Origin: a bacterium
GTDB taxonomy: Bacteria; Verrucomicrobiota; Verrucomicrobiae; Limisphaerales; J093
Direction: 5' to 3'
NCBI GenBank assembly: GCA_021839785.1
Contig: JAKCAB010000731.1
Span: 1 to 6,182 of the forward strand
DNA: 6,182 bases
A program made the translations under genes and the position numbers. Below the pieces are notes generated by a model. It did not search any database. It was given only the letters and a program-made list of their open reading frames with translations, and was not told the origin of the DNA. Position 1 is the first letter of the stretch. The number at the start of each line of letters is the position of its first letter. Below, one piece after another: positions 1-6,181 of the stretch.

Positions 1-1
1 C

Positions 2-775
2 CCGGACCTTGAAGACAGCCGCACCCGCGTGGACGGCTATACCAAGGAACTCCAGGACAAGTGGGGCGTGAAGATCGTGGACACGCTCGAGGCGCTGTGC
101 GCGGAGGTGGACGTGGTGATGCTCGAAAGCGTGGACGGCCGGCCGCACTTGGAGCAGGCCCGGCCGGTGATTAAAGCGCACAAGCCGCTCTTCATCGACA
201 AGCCGATGGCCGGCTCGTTGCGGGACGTGGTCGAAATCTTCCGGCTCGCGCGCGAAGCGAAGGTGCCGTGTTGGAGTTCGTCTTCGCTGCGGTACTACCC
301 CGGACTGATCGAGTTGAAGCAGGCGGTCGTGGGCGAAATTCGTGGCGCGGTGTCCACCGGGCCGGCGCCGATCGAGCCGCACCACCCGGACCTGTTCTGG
401 TACGGCATCCACCCGACCGAGGCGCTGTACGCGGTGTTGGGCACGGGTTGTGAAAGCGTCGTCCGCACGAGCACCCCGGACACCGACGTGGTCACCGGCA
501 TCTGGAAGGGCGGGCGGGTTGGAACGCTGATCGGCATCCGCAACGCCGCCGCGCCGTATCGGGTGACGTTGTTCGGAACCAAGGCCGTGCTCGACCAAAA
601 GCCCGGCGGCGATTACGCGCCGCTCTTGCGCGAGGTCATGAAGTTCTTCCAGACCAGCATCGCTCCGGTATCGCCCGAAGAAACGATCGAGCTGTTCACC
701 TTCATGGAAGCCGCCGACGTCAGCAAACGCCGTGGTGGGGCGCCGGTGAAGTTGAGCGAAGTGCTGTCGCGGTAA
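2..775 (+). CDS. Gfo/Idh/MocA family oxidoreductase (5' truncated by window edge)
   Basis: The frame is open from the window edge (codons from base 2) to the TAA at 773-775, giving 257 visible residues. The first possible start inside the window, a GTG at base 29, is not a real start because the same frame continues upstream with sensible sequence (PDLEDSRTR). Family members bind NAD(P) in an N-terminal Rossmann fold and oxidise or reduce sugars and related compounds. The GxGxxG half of that fold is missing here, so about 60-100 residues lie outside the window. What remains includes the end of the nucleotide-binding domain, with the family's EKP-type motif as FIDKPMA (DKP at 197-205). The C-terminal substrate domain follows, with PHHPDLFWYGIHPTEALY at about 377-430; the His of GIHPTE (410-412) sits where the family has its active-site His. 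There is no frame break. The last residues (DVSKRRGGAPVKL) resemble homologues in Verrucomicrobia and Planctomycetes, from memory. The substrate cannot be told. Family assignment is confident, exact role unknown. Confidence 0.93.
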   Translation, partial: PDLEDSRTRVDGYTKELQDKWGVKIVDTLEALCAEVDVVMLESVDGRPHLEQARPVIKAHKPLFIDKPMAGSLRDVVEIFRLAREAKVPCWSSSSLRYYPGLIELKQAVVGEIRGAVSTGPAPIEPHHPDLFWYGIHPTEALYAVLGTGCESVVRTSTPDTDVVTGIWKGGRVGTLIGIRNAAAPYRVTLFGTKAVLDQKPGGDYAPLLREVMKFFQTSIAPVSPEETIELFTFMEAADVSKRRGGAPVKLSEVLSR

Positions 776-833
776 GCGCTGAGGACTGCCGGTCAGCTCC
801 GTCGGAGTTGCCCGCCAAGGCAGAACTCAGTGC
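776..833. terminator. Candidate bidirectional terminator between convergent genes
   Basis: An imperfect inverted repeat begins at the base after the oxidoreductase stop. Bases 776-783 pair with 826-833 (one G-T wobble), then there is a two-base GA/AA mismatch, then 786-790 pair with 819-823. Inside it a second hairpin is seen: 794-800 with 804-810 around a 3-base loop. The structure sits between convergent genes, 25 bases from the stop of the - strand gene at 859. This is the usual place for a shared terminator. Neither side has a clear T-run, so it is not a textbook intrinsic terminator; it could also be a 3'-end stabilising fold. Confidence 0.4.
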
Positions 834-858
834 GCGCTCAGACCGCGGGCTGCTGCCG

Positions 859-1467
859 TCAGGATCGTCGCTGCCAGAGGGCGAAAGCACCCATGCCCAG
901 CCCGGCGACCAGCGCCATCGCTCGCGGCTCAGGCACGGTGTTGTACGAGAAGTCGTCGATCACGAAGGCGTTCGGCGCGCCGAGGATTTCGATGCGGCTG
1001 GATGCCACCGGGATTGAAAGCCAGGTACTGCTCCGGGTCCGGCGCCAAATTGTCCGGGCCGCTCACCGTGCCGATGATGTTATCCGCCGCGTCGTAGGCG
1101 AAGAGGTTGAGGTCCACGTTGGATCGGTAGTAGGTGCTGACCGAGCCCACAAGCCCGCCGGCGAAGGTCACCGTAATCCTGTCTTGGGACGGCGAGAACA
1201 AGACCGCAGTGCCGGACTTTGCCGGGAACAGGCGGTTCCGTCCAAGATCTCCGCGTCGGGCCCAAAAACCGGAGCGTTGGGTTGTCCGGAATAGTAAACG
1301 CCGAGGTTCAGGCCCGCGCCGTTGTATTGAAAATCGGACGGCACGTTTTCGAAGTCGAACGTGATGACCGCGGCGGACACGGTGGCCCCGCTCGCCAGCG
1401 CGAGGGAGGCCAGCGCCGCTGACCGCTGGGCGGCGCCAGCACTCCGAGTGAGACGATTCGCTTTCAC
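859..1467 (-). pseudogene. PEP-CTERM sorting domain protein, frame broken twice
   Basis: This is a secreted protein of unknown function, ~202 residues, with an exosortase-type sorting signal. The GTG start at 1467 gives a signal peptide (MKANRLTRSAG, then hydrophobic LASLALASGATVSAA), followed by VITFDFENVP, the usual opening of mature PEP-CTERM proteins. The C-terminus, ending at the TGA at 859-861, reads DDFSYNTVPEPRAMALVAG, then a short hydrophobic stretch ending ALWQRRS. That is the VPEP motif, membrane segment and basic tail that exosortase/EpsH recognises. N- and C-terminal parts share one frame, but the middle (about 1020-1235; AVLFSPSQDRITVTFAGGL to DPEQYL) is in another. One base missing near 1236-1237 (GGAACC for an expected GGAAACC, which would read DGNRLFPAKSG) and one extra base near 1016-1023 restore a single frame of exactly 203 codons. 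The body is probably an all-beta carbohydrate-binding or adhesion-like fold; function not recognised. No clear ribosome binding site. The breaks may be sequencing errors, in which case the gene is intact. Confidence 0.8.
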
Positions 1468-1716
1468 GAGAAAATGGTTTTGTTCGTTGGAGCTTGAGTT
1501 GGGTTGTGGCGAGAGCCAGAAGTCGCTGGCGTCATTCCGGCAGACCGTAGTCGATCTTCACTTCGTCCGACCACCGCTGGGGAGCCGCCTGGCGGTTGAA
1601 CAGCATCAGACCTTGCTGTGAGGGCGACCAAGCATCCCCCTGATCGTAGTGGGAGAGCGGAAGTGTAGTGGTGCCGCCTTTGGGAACTCCGACTCCGAAG
1701 GTGCCGGGCACGCCGC

Positions 1717-2403
1717 TCACGTAGAACCTCGGAACTCCTGGGTGTAAAGGATCTCATTCGGGCCGCCGCTGATCACGTCCGTGACCCAGCCAGTGAAGTA
1801 GTCGTCAATGGCATAGGCTACGATGTTCATTGGATACCCGAGGTCGGGCAGGTTGAGGGCGGAGAAGGGCACCGTCATCGCCACGACGCCGGAATCCATG
1901 TCGCAGTCCGTGTAGGCGGTCGTCACTGTCGTATTCGCCGTATAATCATAGACTTGGGTGACGCTCTGGCCGGCAGCGGCGAAACCGTTGTTCTCGATGG
2001 TGTAAACGGCGTAATCAGCCACGCCGTCGCCGGAGGTGTCGATTTCGACGTCGAGGCCCACCGGATAGTTGGGCTCGGCCGGCTCGCCATAAGTTGCCAG
2101 GGCGAACTGCAGGTAGTACTGCCCGGAATCCTGAATCACGCGGGCTCCGAAGGATTTCAAATCCGTGAGGGTATAGTCCGATCCAGGAGGCGCCGGCGAA
2201 GGGTAGTCCAGCGGACTGGTGCCCAGCAGGTCGAACACTTCGGTGGTGCCGGCCATGTGCTGCCTTGGGAGTTCTTCAAGGTCAGGGTGCCGGTTTCGAG
2301 TCCCGGATCTCCGATCAACTTGAGTTGGCGCGAGGTTGGCCGCACGGCGGCGGCTTTGCGCGGCAGCATCTGCCAGGGCAGCGCCACCGATTGCTCGCCG
2401 CAC
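1717..2403 (-). CDS. S8 protease: C-terminal beta domain segment in a shifted frame
   Basis: This is the protease's C-terminal region in a third frame. Sequence is meaningful from HMAGTTEVFDLLGTSPLDYP (~2260) to EILYTQEF (~1733). It has the look of the beta-rich C-terminal domain found in large Vpr-like proteases: ARVIQDSGQYYLQFALATYG, then VGLDVEIDTSGDGVADYAVY with a D-x-S-G-D-G Ca-loop-like motif, then VVAMTVPFSALNLPDLGYP and AYAIDDYFTGWVTD. It may bind calcium or help stabilise or attach the enzyme outside the cell; that is inference. After the next break (~1730-1732) the chain resumes as RFYVSGVPGTFGVGVPKGG and ends at 1532 after LFNRQAAPQRWSDEVKIDYG. The first ~48 codons of this open frame are out-of-frame. 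Confidence 0.7.
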   Translation of the reverse strand: MRRAIGGAALADAAAQSRRRAANLAPTQVDRRSGTRNRHPDLEELPRQHMAGTTEVFDLLGTSPLDYPSPAPPGSDYTLTDLKSFGARVIQDSGQYYLQFALATYGEPAEPNYPVGLDVEIDTSGDGVADYAVYTIENNGFAAAGQSVTQVYDYTANTTVTTAYTDCDMDSGVVAMTVPFSALNLPDLGYPMNIVAYAIDDYFTGWVTDVISGGPNEILYTQEFRGST

Positions 2404-2990
2404 GTGAGCGTGACAAACCCGTCGTACTCGAGTTTGCGCAATCCCTCGCCCTTGCCGCCCAGAGAACCGCCGTTCAGGTAAGCGTCCCAGTCCGGCAGTT
2501 TCGTGCCGTCCACCGTGACTGTCATGCGGACATAGCCGGTGCCGTTCGCAGGCACGTTCACGCTGCTGGGGCTGAACGAAACCGTCACCGCGCCGCTGGC
2601 GGCGTCATCGCTGTAGCGGAAGGCGTTTGCGACCTCGTAGGTGCAAGCGGCGGTGCCGAGATTGCGGACCGCAATGGTGCGTTTGAAGGCGTTGACCACG
2701 CCGGCACCGTTGATGCCACGATAGCCAAACGAGAGACTTGGAATCAGGGTGCTGGCATCGTAGGCGATCGTGGTGGCGGCGAACGCGCGATCCACGCGAA
2801 CTTCGCCGGTGCCGATGCGCGTGATGGGGGCCGGCACTCCCGGCAGGCTCACCGGGTTGAGCAGGATGTTTTGCTCCGCGTTGTTCATGAGCCGGGCCTT
2901 GACTTCTATATGGGAGCAGGCCGGGGAACGCTTGAAGCAACAAGGCCGCCGCGCCTGAAACCATCGGCGCCGCGCCCGACGTGCCGCCAA
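2157..2990 (-). CDS. S8 protease: Fn3-like beta-sandwich segment in a shifted frame
   Basis: This is the continuation of the protease after the break near 2912-2920. Meaningful sequence runs from SHIEVKARLMNNAEQNILL at ~2914 to GTLTLKNSQG at ~2264. SHIEVKARLMNNAEQ is the helix that follows the catalytic Ser block in subtilases (FPGWSPxEVKxxLMNTA in homologues), so this is not a separate gene. It then carries GTGEVRVDRAFAAT and a beta-sandwich with TIAVRNLGTAACTYEVAN, FSPSSVNVPANGTGYVRMTV and YDGFVTLTCG. That is the pattern of the Fn3-like domain after the catalytic domain in Vpr and C5a-peptidase relatives. The first ~25 and last ~36 codons of the open frame are out-of-frame sequence. Confidence 0.75.
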   Translation of the reverse strand: MAARRARRRWFQARRPCCFKRSPACSHIEVKARLMNNAEQNILLNPVSLPGVPAPITRIGTGEVRVDRAFAATTIAYDASTLIPSLSFGYRGINGAGVVNAFKRTIAVRNLGTAACTYEVANAFRYSDDAASGAVTVSFSPSSVNVPANGTGYVRMTVTVDGTKLPDWDAYLNGGSLGGKGEGLRKLEYDGFVTLTCGEQSVALPWQMLPRKAAAVRPTSRQLKLIGDPGLETGTLTLKNSQGSTWPAPPKCSTCWAPVRWTTLRRRLLDRTIPSRI

Positions 2991-4440
2991 ACGCCGCTTC
3001 GCCCGTGCCCGTGCCGACCACCGCCGATACCGAGGCGCCCGGCGCGCCGATGTCCGGCTTGATCATCAGGGTGCTCGCATCCGGTCCGCGCGATGACGTC
3101 GAAACCATGCTGCCCGCGACCGAAACGAAAGAAGCCGGACCAAAGGAGGCGACCACCGTGCCGCCCGCGAGCAGGGACTTGATGGCGTCGCCGTCGCTCT
3201 GTGAAATCACCAGTGTGGGCACGAACGTGGTGCCGTTGCCTTGGGAGAACGACGGCGGGTCACCGGCGACGTTGTTGGCAATGATGACGCCCGCGGCGCC
3301 CGCATTGGCGGCGCGGTCCACCTTTTCGCTGACGTTGCCCGCGCCGCGGTCAATCAGCACCACCCTGCCCGTCAAATCGCCGGCCGGATAGGCGTCCGTC
3401 TGATCACCCGCGGTGCTGGGGTCGCTGTCCACGCAACCCCGGCCCACATAGACCAAGTCGCCGCTGATGTCCGCGTTGACGGGGTCCCAGTCCAGGGAGG
3501 CTGTATTCTTGATCTCGAGGGGCAGTGTGGGTACGCCGTCCCCGGTGAGAGTCAAGGTGAACACTTTCGCGCTGGGCACTTGCGTTTGGGCCACGCTGAT
3601 GGCGCCGGCGGCCGTGGAAGCGGAGCCGACCACGTAAGGCTTGTCGCCATCGTTGCCGGCAGAGATCACTACCACGACTCCGAAATCAACCAGGTTCTGG
3701 ACCGTCAGCACGCTGTCGTCCTGGATCTGGCCATAGCTTGTGCCCAGCGACATGTTAACCACGTCCACTGCGTCCGAAAGATCGCCGTCATCATTCGGGT
3801 CGGCCGCGTAATCAAGGCCTTCCCAAATGGCCACGCCGCTGCAGGAGCTCGCGGTCGCGCTGCAGACTTTGACGGCGTACAGACTTGCGGCCGGGGCGAC
3901 ACCATTCACGCCGGCAATAATGTCCGCCACGTGCGTGCCGTGGCCGCTGAAGTCTGCGTTGTACGCGGAATCGATGGGGGCGTCGTCCGGCGCCAAGTCG
4001 CTGACGGGCCAGGCCTCTCCCACGAAGTCATAGCCTTCGATCATCTTGGCGGTGGGGAAGAGGCCGTCGCGGGTCATGTTCAGAGGGTTGGTAACGTCCG
4101 TGCCATACGCGGCGTCGTAATCGGCGGTAGTGCCCGGCCCACCGAGATGCGCGTGGGTGTAGTCGATTCCGGAATCCAGCACCGCCACCCGGATACCGGT
4201 GCCGTCCACCCCCGCCGTGTGCAGTGCGGCGGCGCCGATGTAGGGCACGGTTTCGGAGAGATCCAATTCACAATCTGCGATCGGGCGGGTCGCAGCCACG
4301 GACGCGTTCTTCGCCAGGGTGGGCAGTACCGTGGCGTCCACCGTCACCACGACTGCGTTCAGAACCTTGGTCAGCCGGGCATTGACCTTGCCGCCGCCTT
4401 GGATCACCTCGGCGATGATCGGCTCCTGCTTCTTGAGCAA
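2605..4440 (-). CDS. S8 protease: longest open segment, catalytic and PA domains
   Basis: This is the uninterrupted catalytic part of the gene at 1532-4776, and it is what an automatic caller would report (TTG at 4440, stop at 2605). It begins in the propeptide (KKQEPIIAEVIQGGGKVNAR). The catalytic triad is complete: Asp in VAVLDSGIDYTH (codon 4174-4176), His in SGHGTHVADIIAG (3940-3942) and Ser in GGTSGAAPMVSGAAALLLQ (2977-2979). The oxyanion-hole Asn is in ISAGNDGD (3652-3654). The residue after the Ser is Gly rather than the Met of the common GTSMAAP. The PA domain (LTGRVVLIDRGAGNV ... AGAAGVIIANNVAGD) lies between the Asn and Ser blocks, as in Vpr-type proteases. Sequence after LLLQAFPGL (below ~2916) is out-of-frame nonsense rich in R, H and Q. 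The real protein continues in another frame there, so the last ~100 codons should be disregarded. Confidence 0.9.
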   Translation of the reverse strand: MLKKQEPIIAEVIQGGGKVNARLTKVLNAVVVTVDATVLPTLAKNASVAATRPIADCELDLSETVPYIGAAALHTAGVDGTGIRVAVLDSGIDYTHAHLGGPGTTADYDAAYGTDVTNPLNMTRDGLFPTAKMIEGYDFVGEAWPVSDLAPDDAPIDSAYNADFSGHGTHVADIIAGVNGVAPAASLYAVKVCSATASSCSGVAIWEGLDYAADPNDDGDLSDAVDVVNMSLGTSYGQIQDDSVLTVQNLVDFGVVVVISAGNDGDKPYVVGSASTAAGAISVAQTQVPSAKVFTLTLTGDGVPTLPLEIKNTASLDWDPVNADISGDLVYVGRGCVDSDPSTAGDQTDAYPAGDLTGRVVLIDRGAGNVSEKVDRAANAGAAGVIIANNVAGDPPSFSQGNGTTFVPTLVISQSDGDAIKSLLAGGTVVASFGPASFVSVAGSMVSTSSRGPDASTLMIKPDIGAPGASVSAVVGTGTGEAAFGGTSGAAPMVSGAAALLLQAFPGLLPYRSQGPAHEQRGAKHPAQPGEPAGSAGPHHAHRHRRSSRGSRVRRHHDRLRCQHPDSKSLVWLSWHQRCRRGQRLQTHHCGPQSRHRRLHLRGRKRLPLQR

Positions 4441-4698
4441 GCCCGCAACACCGCCCGCTGGCTGGCGCCGGTGGCCTTGGTCCTGAGTTTTTGCCTACGA
4501 CCACCGTCAACGGTGGATCGGTGAGGCGAACCACGGCAGTGACCTGGCCTTCGGCGATTAGCAACGCGGGGGCAATCTTGGCCAGGGTCAGCGGGCGAAT
4601 TGGCGGACGCGCGGCAACCGTCTTGACCGACTCGGTCACCGGCACCCGTTTGGGGACCGCGTTGGCTATTGGTCTCAGCGGCGAGTTCGGGCTGAGCT

Positions 4699-4715
4699 GG
4701 GGGGTTGGGGGGGGG
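4699..4715. repeat. G6-TT-G9 homopolymer tract at the signal-peptide junction of the protease
   Basis: On the + strand, six G (4699-4704), TT, then nine G (4707-4715). On the coding strand these are C-runs directly after the signal peptide ...LAAVALA. As written, the signal-peptide frame runs through the tract and stops at a TGA about 30 bases later. One additional C in either run joins it to the propeptide frame (PQLSPNSPLRPIANAV). Runs of this length are prone both to sequencing error and to slippage in the cell. Confidence 0.85.
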
Positions 4716-4813
4716 CGAGTGCCACCGCGGCCAGGCCCAGAGAGAAAGCTGCCCCCAAGGTATAGTTCTTACGCATCGGGTGTCACAGGTTTGGAACGCG
4801 TCCGGGTTCAGGC

Positions 4814-4829
4814 TTGAGTCCTAACTCAA
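4814..4829. promoter_or_regulatory. Perfect inverted repeat TTGAGT-N4-ACTCAA upstream of the protease
   Basis: A 6-base perfect inverted repeat with a 4-base spacer (CCTA) lies 38-53 bases upstream of the protease start codon at 4776. Position and symmetry fit an operator for a dimeric regulator, or a small 5'-leader hairpin. A repeat this short can arise by chance. I found no convincing -35/-10 pair beside it on the - strand. Confidence 0.25.
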
Positions 4830-5051
4830 AAGGGTGATCTCTCGCCCCGCGCCTGGGCGTCGGGCTGGCCGCCAGTTTAGGGTTGTTGACTGCGCCAATA
4901 GGGAAAGTTAATAGACGCGGCCGGAGCCACAGTCAAGTGATTCGTCTGGCTCTTCGCGGGGCCGGCGTTCCGCAACGCAGGCTGTGTGGAGCGGATTCGG
5001 CCGCGTCCCCATCAATGGTCACGCGGTGCGACCCGGCCGCTTCGGGAAAGG

Positions 5052-5885
5052 TCAATGGCCGGGCGTGGATGGGTTCCGCGAAGCCAGGAAGGCGGCCAGC
5101 GTTGCCAGCTTGTCGGTGTTGATCAAGTCAACGCCCGCCTCGAATTGCGCGCGCCAGAGTGGTTCGGAATCGGGTCCGCCCCAGAACCGCACCATCCGCC
5201 CTTGGGCGTGCGCCCGAGCCACCAGGTCGCGTAGCTTTTGCTGTTCGGCCGCGGGCATCGCCTGCCAGCCGCGCCACTGAAAATGGCGGGTCCAGTCTTC
5301 GCTGATCCAAGGAACGAGGTGCGGGCTGGGATTAGCTTCGAGGTCGGGCAACCGACCGTCGATGGCGGCGAGGCGGGCCGGTTCGGAAGCCAGCACGACG
5401 CGAGGTGAATCGCCGCTGAGCACCACGGTTACGGCGTTGGTCTCGGTGGCGTCGTTCTTGAAGACCGTCAGCATCGCACGGTAGCGTTCGAGCATTGGGC
5501 GCAGCACCGGCCAGATTTCCGTTCCGGGCGATTTGCAGTCGATCAGCAGGTAGAACGGCGGGCCGTCCTTGAAGACCCGGCCGCTGTTGGCCTGCACGCG
5601 CGCGAGCAACGGATCGAGGTAAAGGGCCTCCAGGGTTCGGTCCGGCCGGGTTTGGCGCCGGTCGTGCGCCACGAGCAACTTGCCATCCACGAGGTTAATA
5701 TCGGCCTCGACGCTGTTGAAACCTCGGTCGAGTGCATCGAGCAGCGGGCGGGTGTGCTCGTAGTCGTTGTGGGCGTGAGCGCGTGTCAGGGGTTTGACCG
5801 GGGCATCAGCCGCGAAGACAGCCGGCGCCAACAGCAGCAACGCTGCGCCAAGCCAGGGAGAGGCCCGAAAGGAGGATTTGTTCAT
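5052..5885 (-). CDS. Secreted GDPD/PI-PLC-like phosphodiesterase
   Basis: This is an intact 277-residue exported protein of the PI-PLC-like/glycerophosphodiester phosphodiesterase superfamily, which cleaves phosphodiesters such as glycerophosphodiesters by metal-assisted acid-base catalysis. From the ATG at 5883-5885 it has a signal peptide (MNKSSFRASPW, hydrophobic LGAALLLLAPAVFA, probable cleavage after AFA at residue ~25). The active-site signature follows: RAHAHNDYEHT (His39), GFNSVEADINL (Glu60, Asp62) and LLVAHD (His74), matching the GDPD pattern of His, then ExD, then HD. Later blocks include FYLLIDCKSPG, MVRFWGGPD and GVDLINTDKLATLAAFL, the last being the usual C-terminal strand and helix. 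An ATG directly before (5886-5888) is an equally possible start. The frame stays open upstream to 6020, but that extension has no signal peptide at its N-terminus and would begin just past the ndk terminator and run through its hairpin, so I rejected it. No clear Shine-Dalgarno is seen. The natural substrate is unknown; a periplasmic role in scavenging phosphate or lipid headgroups is inference. Confidence 0.88.
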   Translation of the reverse strand: MNKSSFRASPWLGAALLLLAPAVFAADAPVKPLTRAHAHNDYEHTRPLLDALDRGFNSVEADINLVDGKLLVAHDRRQTRPDRTLEALYLDPLLARVQANSGRVFKDGPPFYLLIDCKSPGTEIWPVLRPMLERYRAMLTVFKNDATETNAVTVVLSGDSPRVVLASEPARLAAIDGRLPDLEANPSPHLVPWISEDWTRHFQWRGWQAMPAAEQQKLRDLVARAHAQGRMVRFWGGPDSEPLWRAQFEAGVDLINTDKLATLAAFLASRNPSTPGH

Positions 5886-5980
5886 CATGCGAGTGGCGAA
5901 TTTGCGAATGGCCTCAACTGTGGTCGAGGAATCCGGCCGAGTCCAGTGACCATCAGGTGTCGGCAGGTCGGGACGCGCCA

Positions 5981-6016
5981 AAGAAAAAGGGGGTGGAAAC
6001 TCGAACTTCCACCCCC
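5981..6016 (-). terminator. Intrinsic (Rho-independent) terminator of ndk
   Basis: Bases 5989-5998 (GGGGGTGGAA) pair perfectly with 6007-6016 (TTCCACCCCC), a 10-bp stem around an 8-base loop. Read on the - strand the stem is followed by TTTTTCTT (5988-5981), the classical U-tract. The hairpin begins about 30 bases after the ndk stop at 6047-6049. It ends ~95 bases before the phosphodiesterase start, so that gene should have its own promoter between 5889 and 5980; I could not identify one there. Confidence 0.88.
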
Positions 6017-6046
6017 CCAAGTCATCGGCAGGCGCCGAAAACGGGT

Positions 6047-6181
6047 TCAGACTTTGCCCAGCACGGCCTCCACCTCGCGTTTGAAGGTGTTCTCGGCCAC
6101 GTTCACAATCCGCATTTCGCGCGCGGCGTTGTCGGGGGAATCGCTGGCGTGAGCCGCGTTCACCATGATGTTCAGGCCAAA
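6047..6181 (-). CDS. ndk: Nucleoside diphosphate kinase, C-terminal fragment (cut by window edge)
   Basis: Forty-four C-terminal codons are visible, ending at the TGA 6047-6049. The segment FGLNIMVNAAHASDSPDNAAR matches the active-site region of NDP kinases (canonical N-x-x-H-G-S-D-S-x-x-x-A). Its His (6149-6151) is at the position of the residue phosphorylated during transfer of the gamma-phosphate between nucleoside triphosphates and diphosphates. The Gly after that His is Ala here. Instead of the common ending soon after the EI motif, the protein continues (EMRIVNVAENTFKREVEAVLG), as in the longer NDK subgroup. Most of the gene lies to the right of the window. An intrinsic terminator follows it, so it ends its own transcript. 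Assignment rests on one motif in a short fragment, so it is likely but not certain. Confidence 0.75.
   Translation of the reverse strand, partial: FGLNIMVNAAHASDSPDNAAREMRIVNVAENTFKREVEAVLGKV

Larger units (their letters stand above)
1532..4776 (-). pseudogene. Secreted PA-domain subtilisin-like (S8) serine protease, Vpr-like, multiple frame breaks
   Basis: This is the full extent of one gene, read as six or seven pieces that make a ~1,082-residue exported serine endopeptidase. ATG at 4774-4776 gives a signal peptide (MRKNYTLGAAF then SLGLAAVALA). A propeptide covers ~4700-4250. The S8 catalytic domain (~4220-2900) is interrupted by a PA domain (~3480-3120). A beta-sandwich (~2750-2300) and a C-terminal beta domain with the Ca-binding-like loop DTSGDGVADY (~2260-1735) follow, and a tail ends DEVKIDYGLPE at the TGA 1532-1534. 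Inferred frame breaks: 4699-4715 (poly-G/C tract), ~4481-4484, ~4441-4447, ~2912-2920, ~2258-2265 and ~1730-1732. Five fit one missing base and the one near 2916 fits one extra base. Continuous homology-like sequence resumes after each (for example ...LLLQAFPGL then SHIEVKARLMNNAEQ). There is no PEP-CTERM signal at its end. A weak or absent Shine-Dalgarno precedes the start. It may be intact in the living cell if the indels are sequencing errors. Confidence 0.85.

Noticed and set aside
830..1294. A 154-codon open frame on the + strand
   Set aside because: It is antisense to the PEP-CTERM gene, whose - strand reading gives a signal peptide and a VPEP sorting signal.
859..1467. Programmed ribosomal frameshifting to explain the PEP-CTERM reading frame
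   Set aside because: Two opposite shifts would be needed and I see no slippery heptamer or downstream structure; indel error or mutation is simpler.
2265..3062. A 265-codon open frame on the + strand
   Set aside because: It is antisense to the protease, whose - strand frames here carry recognisable subtilase and beta-sandwich sequence; nothing recognisable on the + strand.
3241..4524. A 427-codon open frame on the + strand
   Set aside because: It is antisense to the catalytic part of the S8 protease. Its sequence is low in structure and rich in G, V, R, A and H, with no motif, as expected of a shadow frame in GC-rich DNA.
4886..4914. TTGACT, 17-base spacer, TAATAG on the + strand, promoter-like
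   Set aside because: The -10 match is poor (3 of 6) and no + strand gene lies downstream; it would only make antisense RNA to the phosphodiesterase.
5017..5033. Small hairpin (GGTCGC/GTGACC on the - strand) 18 bases after the phosphodiesterase stop
   Set aside because: Only six pairs with a wobble and no T-run; too weak to call a terminator.
5886..6020. N-terminal extension of the phosphodiesterase to an upstream ATG at 6020
   Set aside because: The extension begins just past the intrinsic terminator and runs through its hairpin, and it would bury an obvious signal peptide 45 residues into the protein.
5652..6152. A 166-codon open frame on the + strand across the phosphodiesterase start, terminator and ndk end
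   Set aside because: It overlaps two supported - strand genes and an intrinsic terminator and has no family-like sequence.
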